A DNA stretch of 29,514 nt from Actinomycetota bacterium (GCA_016210805.1 JACQTL010000179.1:1-29514), one strand, 5' to 3'; shown: positions 8,327 to 15,957, numbered from the stretch's first letter. Notes: generated from the letters alone by a model not told the origin. Numbers and translations: made by a program.

Positions 8327-9139
8327 GTGCACGCTCCGCCCAAACTGCTGGTCAGCACGGCTCCGTTCTTCCGGCAGCCGCTCCGGGAGGCGTTCCGCGC
8401 CGTTGCGGAGAGCGGATACCGCTCGGTGGAGGTCATGGTCACCCAGGACCCCGCCACCCAGGAGCCGCACCTCCTCGCCGGCTTGGCCGGCGAGTTCGAC
8501 CTCGCGGTCGAGGCCATCCACGCCCCCTTCCTCTTGATGACCCGGCGGGTATGGGGCACCGAGCCGACCGGGAAGATCTACCGGGCGGTGCGCCTGGCCG
8601 AGGAGGTCGGGGCCTCCCTGGTCGTGATCCACCCGCCCTACCGCTGGCAGGTCCGGTTCCGCCGGTGGATCGAGAGGAGCCTGGCCGAGTTCTCGGCCAG
8701 GACCGGAGTGATGGTGGCGGTGGAGAACATGTTCCCCGTCCGGTTGGGGGGCGAGCGGGGCGGGCTCACCTTCCACGCCGGGCAGCAGATCGAGGACCTG
8801 GAGCGGTACCCCTACCTCGTGCTCGACACGAGCCATGCCGCGGTGTCGGGACTGGACATCCTGGACTTCTTCCGCCGATACCAGGAGAAGATCCTCCACG
8901 TCCACCTGTCGAACAACGCCGGGAAGGGCTGGGACTCGCACCTGCCCGTGTACGAGGGCGTGCTCCCCACCAAGGACTTCCTCGACCTGGTCCGGGGCTC
9001 GGGGTTCGCGGGCACCGTCTCCCTCGAGCTCGACCTCCGCCCCTACCTCCGCGACGAGAAGCTCACCCGCGAGGTCCTGGTCCGCAACCGCGAGTTCTGC
9101 GAGGCCCACCTGGCCCTGGCCCCCGACCCCGGCCGCTGA
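8327..9139 (+). CDS. TIM-barrel sugar phosphate isomerase/epimerase-like protein (AP endonuclease 2 fold)
   Basis: The 270-residue protein has the xylose isomerase-like TIM barrel pattern. Likely metal ligands sit at the ends of successive strands: the EVMV strand, AIHAPF, VIHPPYRW, VAVENMF, VLDTSHA, ILHVHLSN and VSLELDLRP. These match the Glu/His/Asp positions of the AP_endonuc_2 superfamily, which includes sugar epimerases, endonuclease IV and inosose dehydratase-type enzymes. The basic DNA-binding surface of endonuclease IV is not evident, so a small-molecule isomerase or epimerase is more likely; the substrate is unknown. The GTG at 8327 follows GAGAGG (8311-8316) by 10 bases. A TACGAT at 8285-8290 could be its -10. 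The gene is divergent from the acyl-CoA ligase. Confidence 0.82.
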   Translation: MHAPPKLLVSTAPFFRQPLREAFRAVAESGYRSVEVMVTQDPATQEPHLLAGLAGEFDLAVEAIHAPFLLMTRRVWGTEPTGKIYRAVRLAEEVGASLVVIHPPYRWQVRFRRWIERSLAEFSARTGVMVAVENMFPVRLGGERGGLTFHAGQQIEDLERYPYLVLDTSHAAVSGLDILDFFRRYQEKILHVHLSNNAGKGWDSHLPVYEGVLPTKDFLDLVRGSGFAGTVSLELDLRPYLRDEKLTREVLVRNREFCEAHLALAPDPGR

Positions 9140-9186
9140 CCCCTTCCTCCCGGCAACCCTTGCCATCCACGGCGCCCGGCCGCATC

Positions 9187-9218
9187 ATCTCGCCGACGCG
9201 GCGCCATCGAGGCGAGAT
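9187..9218. repeat. perfect 8-bp inverted repeat between two genes
   Basis: ATCTCGCC at 9187-9194 and GGCGAGAT at 9211-9218 are exact reverse complements, separated by 16 bases. The hairpin lies 47 bases past the isomerase stop and just before the ECF-like promoter at 9224. There is no T-run, so it is not a classical terminator; it could end transcription or bind a dimeric regulator. Confidence 0.45.
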
Positions 9219-9223
9219 CGCCC

Positions 9224-9249
9224 GGAACCTTCCGGACAGCCCGAGCGTC
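9224..9249 (+). promoter_or_regulatory. ECF-sigma type promoter upstream of the S55 gene
   Basis: GGAAC at 9224-9228 and CGTC at 9246-9249 are 17 bases apart, matching the general -35/-10 layout of many actinobacterial ECF sigma promoters. The predicted start of transcription near 9256 would leave a leader of about 30 bases ending in the good ribosome-binding site at 9271-9279. The window encodes an ECF sigma factor at 305, but there is no evidence that it is the one used. Confidence 0.4.
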
Positions 9250-9285
9250 GGAGATTCGATATCCGTGTCCGGAGAGGGGTGCCCG

Positions 9286-11162
9286 GTGGAGACTCTCGGT
9301 GAAGGAGTGGGCTCGCGCGTGCGCGCGGGCCGTCGTTCTTTCCTGGCCGCGCTCGGCGCGGCCGTCGTGCTGGCCGGTTCCCTGAGCGCTCCCAGGCCTC
9401 GGCGGTGGGTAACTGCTCCGACGTACCCGACGTATTCCCGGTGGATCAGCTCTCCCCGGGCGACATGGCGGTCGGCTACACGGCCGTCCAGGGCAGGACC
9501 CCGGTCGCGTTCGACGTCGAGATCCTGGGAATCCTGGAGGATGGCATCGCGCCGGACCTCGACTTCATCATGGTCAAGGTCTCCGGGGCGGTGATCGACG
9601 AGACCGGTGGCATCGCCGCCGGGTTCTCGGGCTCGCCCGTCTACATCGGTGACGACCTGGTCGGCGCGATCGCCTACGGGTTCTTCGCGGCGGACCAGAC
9701 CGTGGGAGGGGTGACCCCCGCCGAGGACATGGTGGAGCTGTTCGGGTACCCGAAGGCCACCGGCGCCCCCTCCAGGACGGTCGGACCAAAGCGCATGCCC
9801 CTCCCCCCGGCCGTGACGGTGCCCAGGGCACTCCGCCAGGCGGCGGCTGAGGCCACGGGCCAGCCGGAGAGCTCGTTCCCGACCACGGCCGAGCGGCTGA
9901 CGGTGCCGGTCGCGATCTCCGGGCTGAACAGCCGGGCCATCGGAGAGCTCCAGCAGATCCTCGTGGAGATGAACTGGCCGGTCGCGCTGTATCGGGCCGG
10001 TTCGGCGGCAGCGCCCGTGCCGGGCGTGCCGGCCCCGCCGCCCCCGAACCCCGGGGAGCCCTTCGCCGGGGTGATCAGCTACGGGGACCTGACGTTCGCA
10101 GGGGTCGGGACGACCACGGCCGTCTGCGGGAACCTGGCCGTGGCCTTCGGTCACCCGTTCTTCTTCGAGGGGCCGACGACCCTGGGGATGAACGCGGCCG
10201 ACGTGCTCACCGTGGTCAAGGATCCCAGCAGCCTCTTCGGCCCCTTCAAGGTCGCCAGCGTCGCCGAGAACCTCGGCGTGGTGGACCAGGACCGCCTGGC
10301 CGGGATCCGCGGGATCGGGGGGAGCATCCCCACCCTGGTCGGAGTGGAGTCCTCCGTCACGAACCCCGACCTGGCCAGGTCGAGGGACGGGGAGACCACG
10401 GTGGTCGTGCAGGAGGCCGTGCCCTTCGTGGCGGCCTTCCACGCCCTGCTGAACCTGGACGTCGCCTTCGACCGGATCGGGGACGGCACCACACGTCTGG
10501 GGTGGACAGTCACCGGCGAACGGGAGAGCGGAGGGGAGTTCTCGCTCACCAGGGAGGACATGTACTACTCCGGGTTCGACGCCTCGTTCGTGAGCATCTT
10601 CGACCTGTACATCGCGCTGCTCCGGATCCAGAACAACTCCTTCGAGGACGTCGAGTTCACGTCGGTCGACATCGACGGGAACATCACGCAGAAGGAGCTC
10701 CAGGCCACCATCACGAAGGTGCAGACGGCCAGCTCCCTCCAACCCAACCTACGCCAGAGGGAGTTCATCAAGGTCCAGCGGGGGACGCGGTTCACGATCC
10801 GGGTGTTCCTCGACCCCGCCGAGCCGGGCCCGCTCCAGACCGTCACGTTCACCATGAAGGTCACGAAGCAGGCCCCCAAGAGCGGCAAGCTGAAGATCGA
10901 GGGCGGAGGGCGGAGCGGCTACTACTACTACGGCGTCTCCGGGGCCACCGCGCCGACCGAGCGGTCCCCCGCCAACGGGGACTTCGAGGAGGGCCCCTCG
11001 TCGCTCGATGACCTGCTCGCCGAGATCGCTGGCGGGACCCACGCATTCGACCTCATCGCCACGCTCTTCCCCAAGAAGGTGACGGCCAGGCGGAACCGGG
11101 TGCTCCCCCAGGACACCATCGTCCTCGGAGAGCAGCAGGTCCGCATCATCGTCGTCGGCTAG
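9286..11162 (+). CDS. secreted SpoIVB peptidase S55-like protein, frameshift in the signal peptide
   Basis: The main frame runs 9405-11162 (585 residues from an internal GTG) and lacks a signal peptide. In the frame one base over, GTG 9286 follows GGAGAGGGG (9271-9279) by 6 bases and encodes a perfect signal peptide with core RRSFLAALGAAVVLAG. Adding one C to the CCC run at 9391-9393 would join the frames and give a cleavage site ending QASA before VGNC. Mature features, numbered from 9405, are GGIAAGFSGSPVYI (Ser75, the serine nucleophile motif), PVAISGLN, and AFGHPFFFEG (His250). This is the Ser/His pair of the S55 family, here in the order Ser then His. A proline-rich linker lies near 205-218. 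The C-terminal third has beta-rich sequence. The gene is probably functional with a sequencing or assembly indel, but a true lesion is possible. Confidence 0.8.
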
Positions 11163-11627
11163 AAGCCGCACGTACGGGACCCGGGGCCTGGCGTGTTCGA
11201 GCCTCGACCGGGCGGTCGCCCTCTCACGGCGCGCTCGGCTTCATGGCGGACGGGCCCCGTCCCGTTCCCGCACGTTGAGGAGGCGTCGGGAGAGATCCGG
11301 TACCGCCGTCCGTTCAACGTGCTCCACGGGACCCTCCCGCCCGCCAGCGCCGGCGCGCCCGCACCGCCCGAACGTCCGACGCGGGACCGAGCCCGTGCAT
11401 TCGCCACGCACGGCCTGTGCCTCGGGTGTCCGACCACGGTTGCGACGCGAGGGGGTCCGGCGGAGATGCAGGCGCAGACGCGGCGGAGCGCCGGAGGCGC
11501 GAAGCCGCGGCGAGAACATCGCAGCGTAGGAGCCCCCTCGCGGCGCACCCAGGCGATCCCTCCGCAGGTGCGGAGTCGGAGGACTCTCCCGGGCACTGCA
11601 CCCGGCGCGGGTTGCTAGCCTGCGGGG
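11163..11627. other. 465-base stretch with no convincing gene
   Basis: Open frames exist here on both strands, as expected at this G+C content, but none has a ribosome-binding site, a recognisable motif, or a hydrophobicity pattern of a real protein. I see no strong hairpin with a T-run after the S55 stop, no tRNA and no repeat. The only signal is the TAGCCT box at its right end. Confidence 0.5.
11616..11621 (+). promoter_or_regulatory. possible -10 box for a leaderless small ORF
   Basis: TAGCCT ends 6 bases before the GTG at 11628. This spacing puts the expected transcription start at or next to the GTG, the usual arrangement of leaderless actinobacterial genes. The same hexamer appears on the other strand at 13464-13469 ahead of the first GH114-like gene. 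No -35 match is seen. Confidence 0.35.
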
Positions 11628-11771
11628 GTGCGGCGGTGGACGTTGGTCACGCTGGTGGTGCTGTTCGTCGTGCTGGTGGGCGCGGCGATCTGGCAGCTCG
11701 TGCTGCTCGACCGGTACGAGCCCGCCTCCGGGCCGCCCGCGACGGTGACCCCTACCTCGCCTGCACCGTGA
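11628..11771 (+). CDS. 47-residue single-pass membrane peptide
   Basis: A GTG at 11628 opens a 47-codon frame that begins MRRWTLVTLVVLFVVLVGAA and goes on IWQLVLLDRYEP before a short Pro/Thr-rich tail. The pattern is a basic start, one membrane helix of about 20 residues (5-27), and a polar exported or cytosolic tail. The gene ends at 11771 and overlaps the end of the opposite-strand GH114-like gene by 20 bases. There is no clear ribosome-binding site, but a TAGCCT box 6 bases before the GTG suggests a leaderless transcript. Similar tiny membrane peptides are common in actinobacteria and mostly uncharacterised. The function is unknown, and it could be a chance ORF. Confidence 0.5.
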   Translation: MRRWTLVTLVVLFVVLVGAAIWQLVLLDRYEPASGPPATVTPTSPAP

Positions 11772-13407
11772 CCACGCCGGCCAGCAGCCGGTCGCTCCCC
11801 GTCCGGTAGGCCCGCAGGGCGTAGTAGATGGGGCCGCTCGCCGGAGCTGATGCGTCCGTGAAGCTGCGGGTCCCCGGCGGCAGCGACGTCGCTACGACCG
11901 TCGCCGCGTTCTCGTTCGCGACGTCGATCGGCGCCGTCGACCGGAGGACCTCGTAGCGGCCCACCCCGGCCATGGCCTCCGGGTCCGTGTCGTCGTCGTA
12001 CGTGTCCCAGGAGAGCACCACGCCGGCTCCCGTCACGGAGGCCGTCAGGTCGATGGCTGGGTTGATCACGGTCATCTCCCAGAACGAGGCGGTGATCCCG
12101 TTGGCCTCGGCCACGGCGACGGCGTCCTCGAACTTCGCCCAGTCCTCGTACGGCTTCACGTAGTCCAGCGTGAAGACGTCGAACGTGGGACCGGTCGGGT
12201 GGTTGCGGAGCAGGTTGGCGAAGGCGGCCTGGCCGGCCCGGTAAGCCAGGTCGGCCTCGGAGAGACGTGCGCCCCCGGGCGCGTAGGTGAAGCTCTCGAA
12301 CATCACCCCGTTGACGATCCCGGCGACCTCCTTGTACAGGTCGTAGCCGTTCACCACGACCTTGATCCCGGGATGGGCGGCGGTGATCGACTCCACCAGC
12401 GGTCGCACCCCCGCCTCGAGCGACGGGTGCGTGACGAAGAACGTGTCGAGGAACACCGCATCGGCGCCCGCCGACGCCGCCTGCCCGACCTTCTCGAGGA
12501 TCACCGCCCGCCACGAAGCCGAGGCCGGGTCCGTGTAGAAGTTCCGCCCGCCGCCGTACGACTTGTAGTCGGGGTACCCGTCCGGCACCTTGACCCCCGA
12601 CGCGTCCTTGAAGTCCACGTAACGGGAGTCGAACCCGCCTGGACCGCCTCCATCGCCGGCCAGGGGGGTCGCGTCCGGTCGGGGGTCCTCGCCGAAGGAG
12701 ACGTAGCCGGCCACGGTGACCCCGGCCGCCTTCAGCTCGGCGATCTCGTCCGCATCCTGCGGATACACCGCGCCCAGGATCACGAGGTCGTACTTCGCCA
12801 GGTCCTCGGGGCGGTCGAGGTGGTTCTGGTACCAGGCCGACACGTCCTGGAGATCTCCGAGGTCGTGGGCCTTCCCGCCGATGTTGTAGGCCTCGATGTC
12901 CCACCCGCCCCAGTCGCTGTCGGGGTAGTACGTCCACCCGTCGCCGGTGCACTCGATCGTGGGGAACAGGTCCACGAAGCCCTGCTTCCGGTACTTCTTC
13001 ACGCCCTTCGTGATGTCGGCCCGGATGTGCCCGAGGCTCCCGAGCTGCTCGTAGGCGATCTTCCCGGTCGGCGACCCCGTGCGGATCAGGAAGCGGTAGC
13101 CGGAGCCGTTCCCGCTCCACGCCAGCACGTTCCGCCGGAGGTTGAGGACGAACTTCCCGAGCTTCTTGGGGACCTGGAGCCGGATCTGCAGCGGATAGGT
13201 CCCGCAGGCCTGGTACCCGACGTAGGCGAGGGTCCCGGAGGACCACACCGCCGCGGGGTCGGCCTTGGGCGTGGGAGGGAGGGTCTCGTAGACGAACTGG
13301 GGATCCTGGAACCCTCCCCCGGCCCGGCGGCCCGCCGAGGCGTCCCCGGCGGGCGTGAGGAGGGCGAGGACGAGGAGCAGGGTGAGGGCGATGGCGCGAT
13401 CCCTGAT
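11752..13407 (-). CDS. secreted GH114-like glycoside hydrolase paralog 1, non-canonical ATC start
   Basis: The product is 551 residues if read from the ATC at 13407. That codon sits 8 bases after GAAAGG and opens a clear signal peptide (IRDRAIALTLLLVLALLTPA) running in frame into the protein. No ATG, GTG or TTG exists in frame between the TAG at 13455-13453 and the GTG at 13248, which would drop the signal. An N-terminal beta-rich domain contains ACGTYP and the YYPDSDWGGWDIEAY motif. A TIM barrel follows with YDLVILGAVYP, VAGYVSFGE, DSRYVDF, GADAVFLDTFF (candidate catalytic Asp) and VMFESFTYAPGG (candidate Glu). The C-terminal ~100 residues look like a fibronectin III-type domain. The family includes endo-alpha-1,4-polygalactosaminidase (GH114); the true substrate is unknown. 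It is a close paralog of the gene at 13571-15247. Confidence 0.78.
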   Translation of the reverse strand: MRDRAIALTLLLVLALLTPAGDASAGRRAGGGFQDPQFVYETLPPTPKADPAAVWSSGTLAYVGYQACGTYPLQIRLQVPKKLGKFVLNLRRNVLAWSGNGSGYRFLIRTGSPTGKIAYEQLGSLGHIRADITKGVKKYRKQGFVDLFPTIECTGDGWTYYPDSDWGGWDIEAYNIGGKAHDLGDLQDVSAWYQNHLDRPEDLAKYDLVILGAVYPQDADEIAELKAAGVTVAGYVSFGEDPRPDATPLAGDGGGPGGFDSRYVDFKDASGVKVPDGYPDYKSYGGGRNFYTDPASASWRAVILEKVGQAASAGADAVFLDTFFVTHPSLEAGVRPLVESITAAHPGIKVVVNGYDLYKEVAGIVNGVMFESFTYAPGGARLSEADLAYRAGQAAFANLLRNHPTGPTFDVFTLDYVKPYEDWAKFEDAVAVAEANGITASFWEMTVINPAIDLTASVTGAGVVLSWDTYDDDTDPEAMAGVGRYEVLRSTAPIDVANENAATVVATSLPPGTRSFTDASAPASGPIYYALRAYRTGSDRLLAGVVTVQAR

Positions 13408-13415
13408 GGCGGGGT

Positions 13416-13421
13416 CCTTTC
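13416..13421 (-). promoter_or_regulatory. ribosome-binding site pointing to an ATC start
   Basis: GAAAGG on the minus strand lies 8 bases before the ATC at 13407. It is the only purine-rich site in the leader, and the signal peptide begins right at that ATC. Confidence 0.5.
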
Positions 13422-13463
13422 GTCCGCCAGCGTCGCGCCTCCGCCGGAAGTCCTACGACCAAG

Positions 13464-13501
13464 AGGCTAGCGAGCCTCCGCCGAAAGGGGAAGCGGATCC
13501 G
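13464..13501 (-). promoter_or_regulatory. promoter of GH114 paralog 1 with shared palindromic element
   Basis: On the minus strand the 12-mer CGGATCCGCTTC (13501-13490) is followed after exactly 20 bases by TAGCCT (13469-13464). The 8-bp core CGGATCCG is a perfect palindrome. A -35 at 17-base spacing would be TTCCCC, overlapping the end of the element. The same 12-mer and the same 20-base gap occur before paralog 2. Confidence 0.5.
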
Positions 13502-13537
13502 AGGGATACGCGGGGAAGATCCCATCGAACGTGACGT

Positions 13538-13557
13538 GGCGCCCGTTACCGGGCGCC
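13538..13557 (-). terminator. strong hairpin with GTAA tetraloop after GH114 paralog 2
   Basis: GGCGCCCG and CGGGCGCC form a perfect 8-bp stem around a 4-base loop that reads GTAA on the transcribed minus strand, a GNRA-type tetraloop. It begins 13 bases past the stop of paralog 2. No T-run follows, as in many high-GC actinobacterial terminators. It could also stabilise the 3' end of the message. Confidence 0.55.
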
Positions 13558-13570
13558 CACCCCGAGCTGT

Positions 13571-15247
13571 CTATCGGGCCCGGAACTTGAGGGTGGCGAT
13601 CAGGAGGCGCTTGGAGGCCCCCGTCCGGTAGGCCCGCAGCGCGTAGTAGACCTTCCCGGAGGCCGGCGCGCCGCGGTCGATCACCTGGCGGGTCCCCCGG
13701 GGCAGGCCGGTGGCCACGACCGTGGCCGCCCGCCAGTCGGCCCCCGTGCGGAAGGGCCGGTTCAGCCGGCGGAGCTCGTAGGAGCCGACCGAGGACATGA
13801 CCTCGGGGTCGGGATCGTCGGCGGAGACCTTCCACGTGACCTTGAACCCCCGGGCGATGGGCACCGCCTTCAGGCCCCAGGCCGGGTTCACCAGGACCAT
13901 GTCCCAGGTCCCCAGGGTCATGCCGTTCGCGGCCGCCCTCGACGCCGCCACGTCGACCTTCCCCGAGGCCGAGTACGGCTCGATCGCGTCCAGGGAGAGG
14001 AGCGAGAACCTCGGCTCCTCGGGCCAGCCCCGCACGAAGTTCGCGTCGCGGGCCAGCTCGTCGCGGATCGGGTCGAGGGCGGGGTCGATCCGCACGCCCC
14101 CGGGAGCGTAGGTGAAGCTCTCCATCATCACGCCGTTCACGAGGTTCCCCACCTCGAAGAAGGCCTGGTAGCTGTTGATCACGACGTACAGGTCCGGATG
14201 GGCCGCCCGGATCGCGCCCACGGCGGCGTGCAGGCCGGGGGCCAGCGAGGGATGGGCCAGCTCGAACCCGTCGAGGAAGACACCGTTGGCCCCGTTCGCC
14301 ACGTGGTCGGCCACCTGGGCGAGCAGGACACCCTGCCACGAGGCCGACCGGGGGTCGGTCACGTACCACCGGCAGCTCGCGCTCTCACCGTCGTAGTCGG
14401 GGAACCCGTCGGGGACCTTGGCCCCGCCCACGCTCCGGAAGTCCACGTAGCGCGAGTCGTATCCGCCGGGCCCCTGCCCGTCGCCCTTCAGCGGGTCGCT
14501 CGGCGAGCAGCGCTTGTCCAGCGTGAAGCTCACGTACCCGGCGACGACGTCGTTCCCCTTGCGGAGCGTGGCGTACTCGCTCGAGAACCACGGATAGGTC
14601 GCCGCCAGGATCACCAGGTCGTGCTTCCCGAGGTCCTTGAGCCGCGGGAAGCCGTACCGGTAATAGACGACCGCGTTCTTGAAGGCCGGCAGGGTGTGAG
14701 GGTCGGGGGCCAGGACGTAGGCCTCGACGTCCCAGTAGCCCCAGTCGCTGTCCGGATGCCAGGTCCAGCCCTCGTTGGGGGGCCCGCACAGGATCGTGGG
14801 GTAGAGGTCCACGAACCCCTGGCCCCGGTGGGCTGCCGTGATCGACGCCGTGAGGTCGAGGTACGCGTTCCCCGAGGGGAGGGGGCCCTGGAAGGCGATC
14901 GGCCCCCCGGGCCCGTCGGCCCGCACGACCAGGGTGTAGGGCGGGAAGCCGCCCCCCCAGGGCCGGACGTTGCGGCGCAGGTTCACCAGGTACGTCGAGC
15001 CGGTCGAAAGCTGGGCCGGGACCTCGAACCGGAAGGTCACCGGATAGGTGCCGCACACCTGGAACGGGCCGAACGGGTTCTGGTTGGTCAGCCAGACCTG
15101 GTGGGGGTCCGCCTTCGGGGTGGGAGCGAGGGTCTCCTGCACGAACCGAGCCGGCACGGCGGCCGTGGCCGGCGGACCGAACGCACCGACCGGGAGGGCT
15201 CCCCCGAGGAAGGCGACAACGATGAGGGTTCGAGTGGCGCGACGCAT
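13571..15247 (-). CDS. secreted GH114-like glycoside hydrolase paralog 2
   Basis: The 558-residue protein starts at ATG 15247. Residues 1-30 are a signal peptide (MRRATRTLIVVAFLGGALPV, ending near ATAA). Residues to about 205 form a beta-rich domain with CGTYPVTFRFEVPA and HPDSDWGYWDVEAY. The TIM barrel spans about 205-450 with HDLVILAATYPW, VVAGYVSF, YDSRYVDF, GANGVFLDGFE (Asp326) and VMMESFTYAPGG (Glu376), the likely acid pair. A fibronectin III-like domain closes the protein (YELRRLNRPF ... KVYYALRAYRTG). It is collinear over its whole length with the downstream paralog, which shares ETL-PTPKADP after the signal. Hydrolysis of a galactosaminan-type exopolysaccharide is possible from the GH114 family, but substrate and even hydrolase activity are inferred. 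Confidence 0.82.
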   Translation of the reverse strand: MRRATRTLIVVAFLGGALPVGAFGPPATAAVPARFVQETLAPTPKADPHQVWLTNQNPFGPFQVCGTYPVTFRFEVPAQLSTGSTYLVNLRRNVRPWGGGFPPYTLVVRADGPGGPIAFQGPLPSGNAYLDLTASITAAHRGQGFVDLYPTILCGPPNEGWTWHPDSDWGYWDVEAYVLAPDPHTLPAFKNAVVYYRYGFPRLKDLGKHDLVILAATYPWFSSEYATLRKGNDVVAGYVSFTLDKRCSPSDPLKGDGQGPGGYDSRYVDFRSVGGAKVPDGFPDYDGESASCRWYVTDPRSASWQGVLLAQVADHVANGANGVFLDGFELAHPSLAPGLHAAVGAIRAAHPDLYVVINSYQAFFEVGNLVNGVMMESFTYAPGGVRIDPALDPIRDELARDANFVRGWPEEPRFSLLSLDAIEPYSASGKVDVAASRAAANGMTLGTWDMVLVNPAWGLKAVPIARGFKVTWKVSADDPDPEVMSSVGSYELRRLNRPFRTGADWRAATVVATGLPRGTRQVIDRGAPASGKVYYALRAYRTGASKRLLIATLKFRAR

Positions 15248-15300
15248 CCCAGGACGCTTCGGTCATCGGCGCCGCGCCCACCGAGCTTGATCGTGCCGCC

Positions 15301-15338
15301 AGCGTACGGCCAGGGGCCCGCCGCGTGAAGCGGATCCG
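15301..15338 (-). promoter_or_regulatory. promoter of GH114 paralog 2 with shared palindromic element
   Basis: The same 12-mer CGGATCCGCTTC (15338-15327, minus strand) lies 20 bases before TACGCT (15306-15301), the candidate -10. The hexamer at 17-base spacing is TTCACG. The bases between and around the two elements otherwise differ from those of paralog 1, which argues for selection on the element. Confidence 0.5.
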
Positions 15339-15347
15339 GGGAACCGT

Positions 15348-15848
15348 TCAGTAGGGCAGGACGGGGTGCTCCGCCTCCTCCAGGGCCGCCAGGAGGGCCC
15401 GGGCCTCCCGGCCGTCGAGCGCCCCGTCCACGAGCGGGAGGATCAGCTCGTCCTCCTTCGCGAGGTGAAGGCCCAGGATCGAGTACAGGCCGTACAGCAC
15501 GCGCCGGATCGCGCTGGCCTGCCACCGGGTGAGCGCCTCGCCCCGGAGCGTGCCCCGGAGGAGGTCGAGCTCCTGGGCCAGCCTGGACAGCTCCAGGTGG
15601 TCTCGGCCCATGAGCCGAACGGCGAGGTCCCCATCCACCGCCCGTTCCACGGCCGGGTAGAGGACCCGGTCCTCCGCCCGAGCGTGGGGCACCAGCTCCT
15701 CGGTCAGGAACCGGCGGATCCGGTCGATCCGCCCGGCCAGCTCCGGCACGGTCAGGGCGCCCACCGCGTCGGCCAGGGACCGGAACACCTCCACGCGCCG
15801 GAGAAGCTCCCCGTGCATCCCCCGGATCGTCGCCTCCACCTCGCGCAT
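15348..15848 (-). CDS. hemerythrin-like (HHE domain) protein
   Basis: The 166-residue, all-helical protein has histidine and carboxylate positions expected for a di-iron hemerythrin four-helix bundle: MHGELLRR, then EELVPHARAEDRVLYPAVE, GRDHLELSRLAQE, and HLAKEDELILPLV. These pair as H/HxxxE-type ligands on successive helices. HHE proteins bind oxygen or act in sensing or repair of oxidative and nitrosative stress in the cytoplasm. The ATG at 15848 has GAGGAGG 5 bases ahead. It is transcribed in the same direction as the flanking genes but is separated from the acyltransferase stop upstream by 109 bases that contain repeated GGCCGGGCC-like sequence and no clear terminator. Its specific role is not deducible. 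Confidence 0.85.
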   Translation of the reverse strand: MREVEATIRGMHGELLRRVEVFRSLADAVGALTVPELAGRIDRIRRFLTEELVPHARAEDRVLYPAVERAVDGDLAVRLMGRDHLELSRLAQELDLLRGTLRGEALTRWQASAIRRVLYGLYSILGLHLAKEDELILPLVDGALDGREARALLAALEEAEHPVLPY

Positions 15849-15957
15849 GGCAGCCTCCTCGGGTCGTCGACCCCACGGTAGGCGGCATGGTTCGCGACGG
15901 GACCGGCCGACCGGCCCCCGAACGAGGGGTCGCCGGGCCGGGCCGGGCCGCCGGGTC

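Noticed and set aside
11159..11596. Several frames of 85-145 residues in the gap after the S55 gene
   Set aside because: No ribosome-binding site, motif, signal peptide or coherent hydrophobic pattern on either strand.
15885..15957. GGCCGG and GGGCC-rich repeats between the acyltransferase and hemerythrin genes
   Set aside because: Short low-complexity G+C runs without a clean stem and loop; not a CRISPR array or a convincing terminator.
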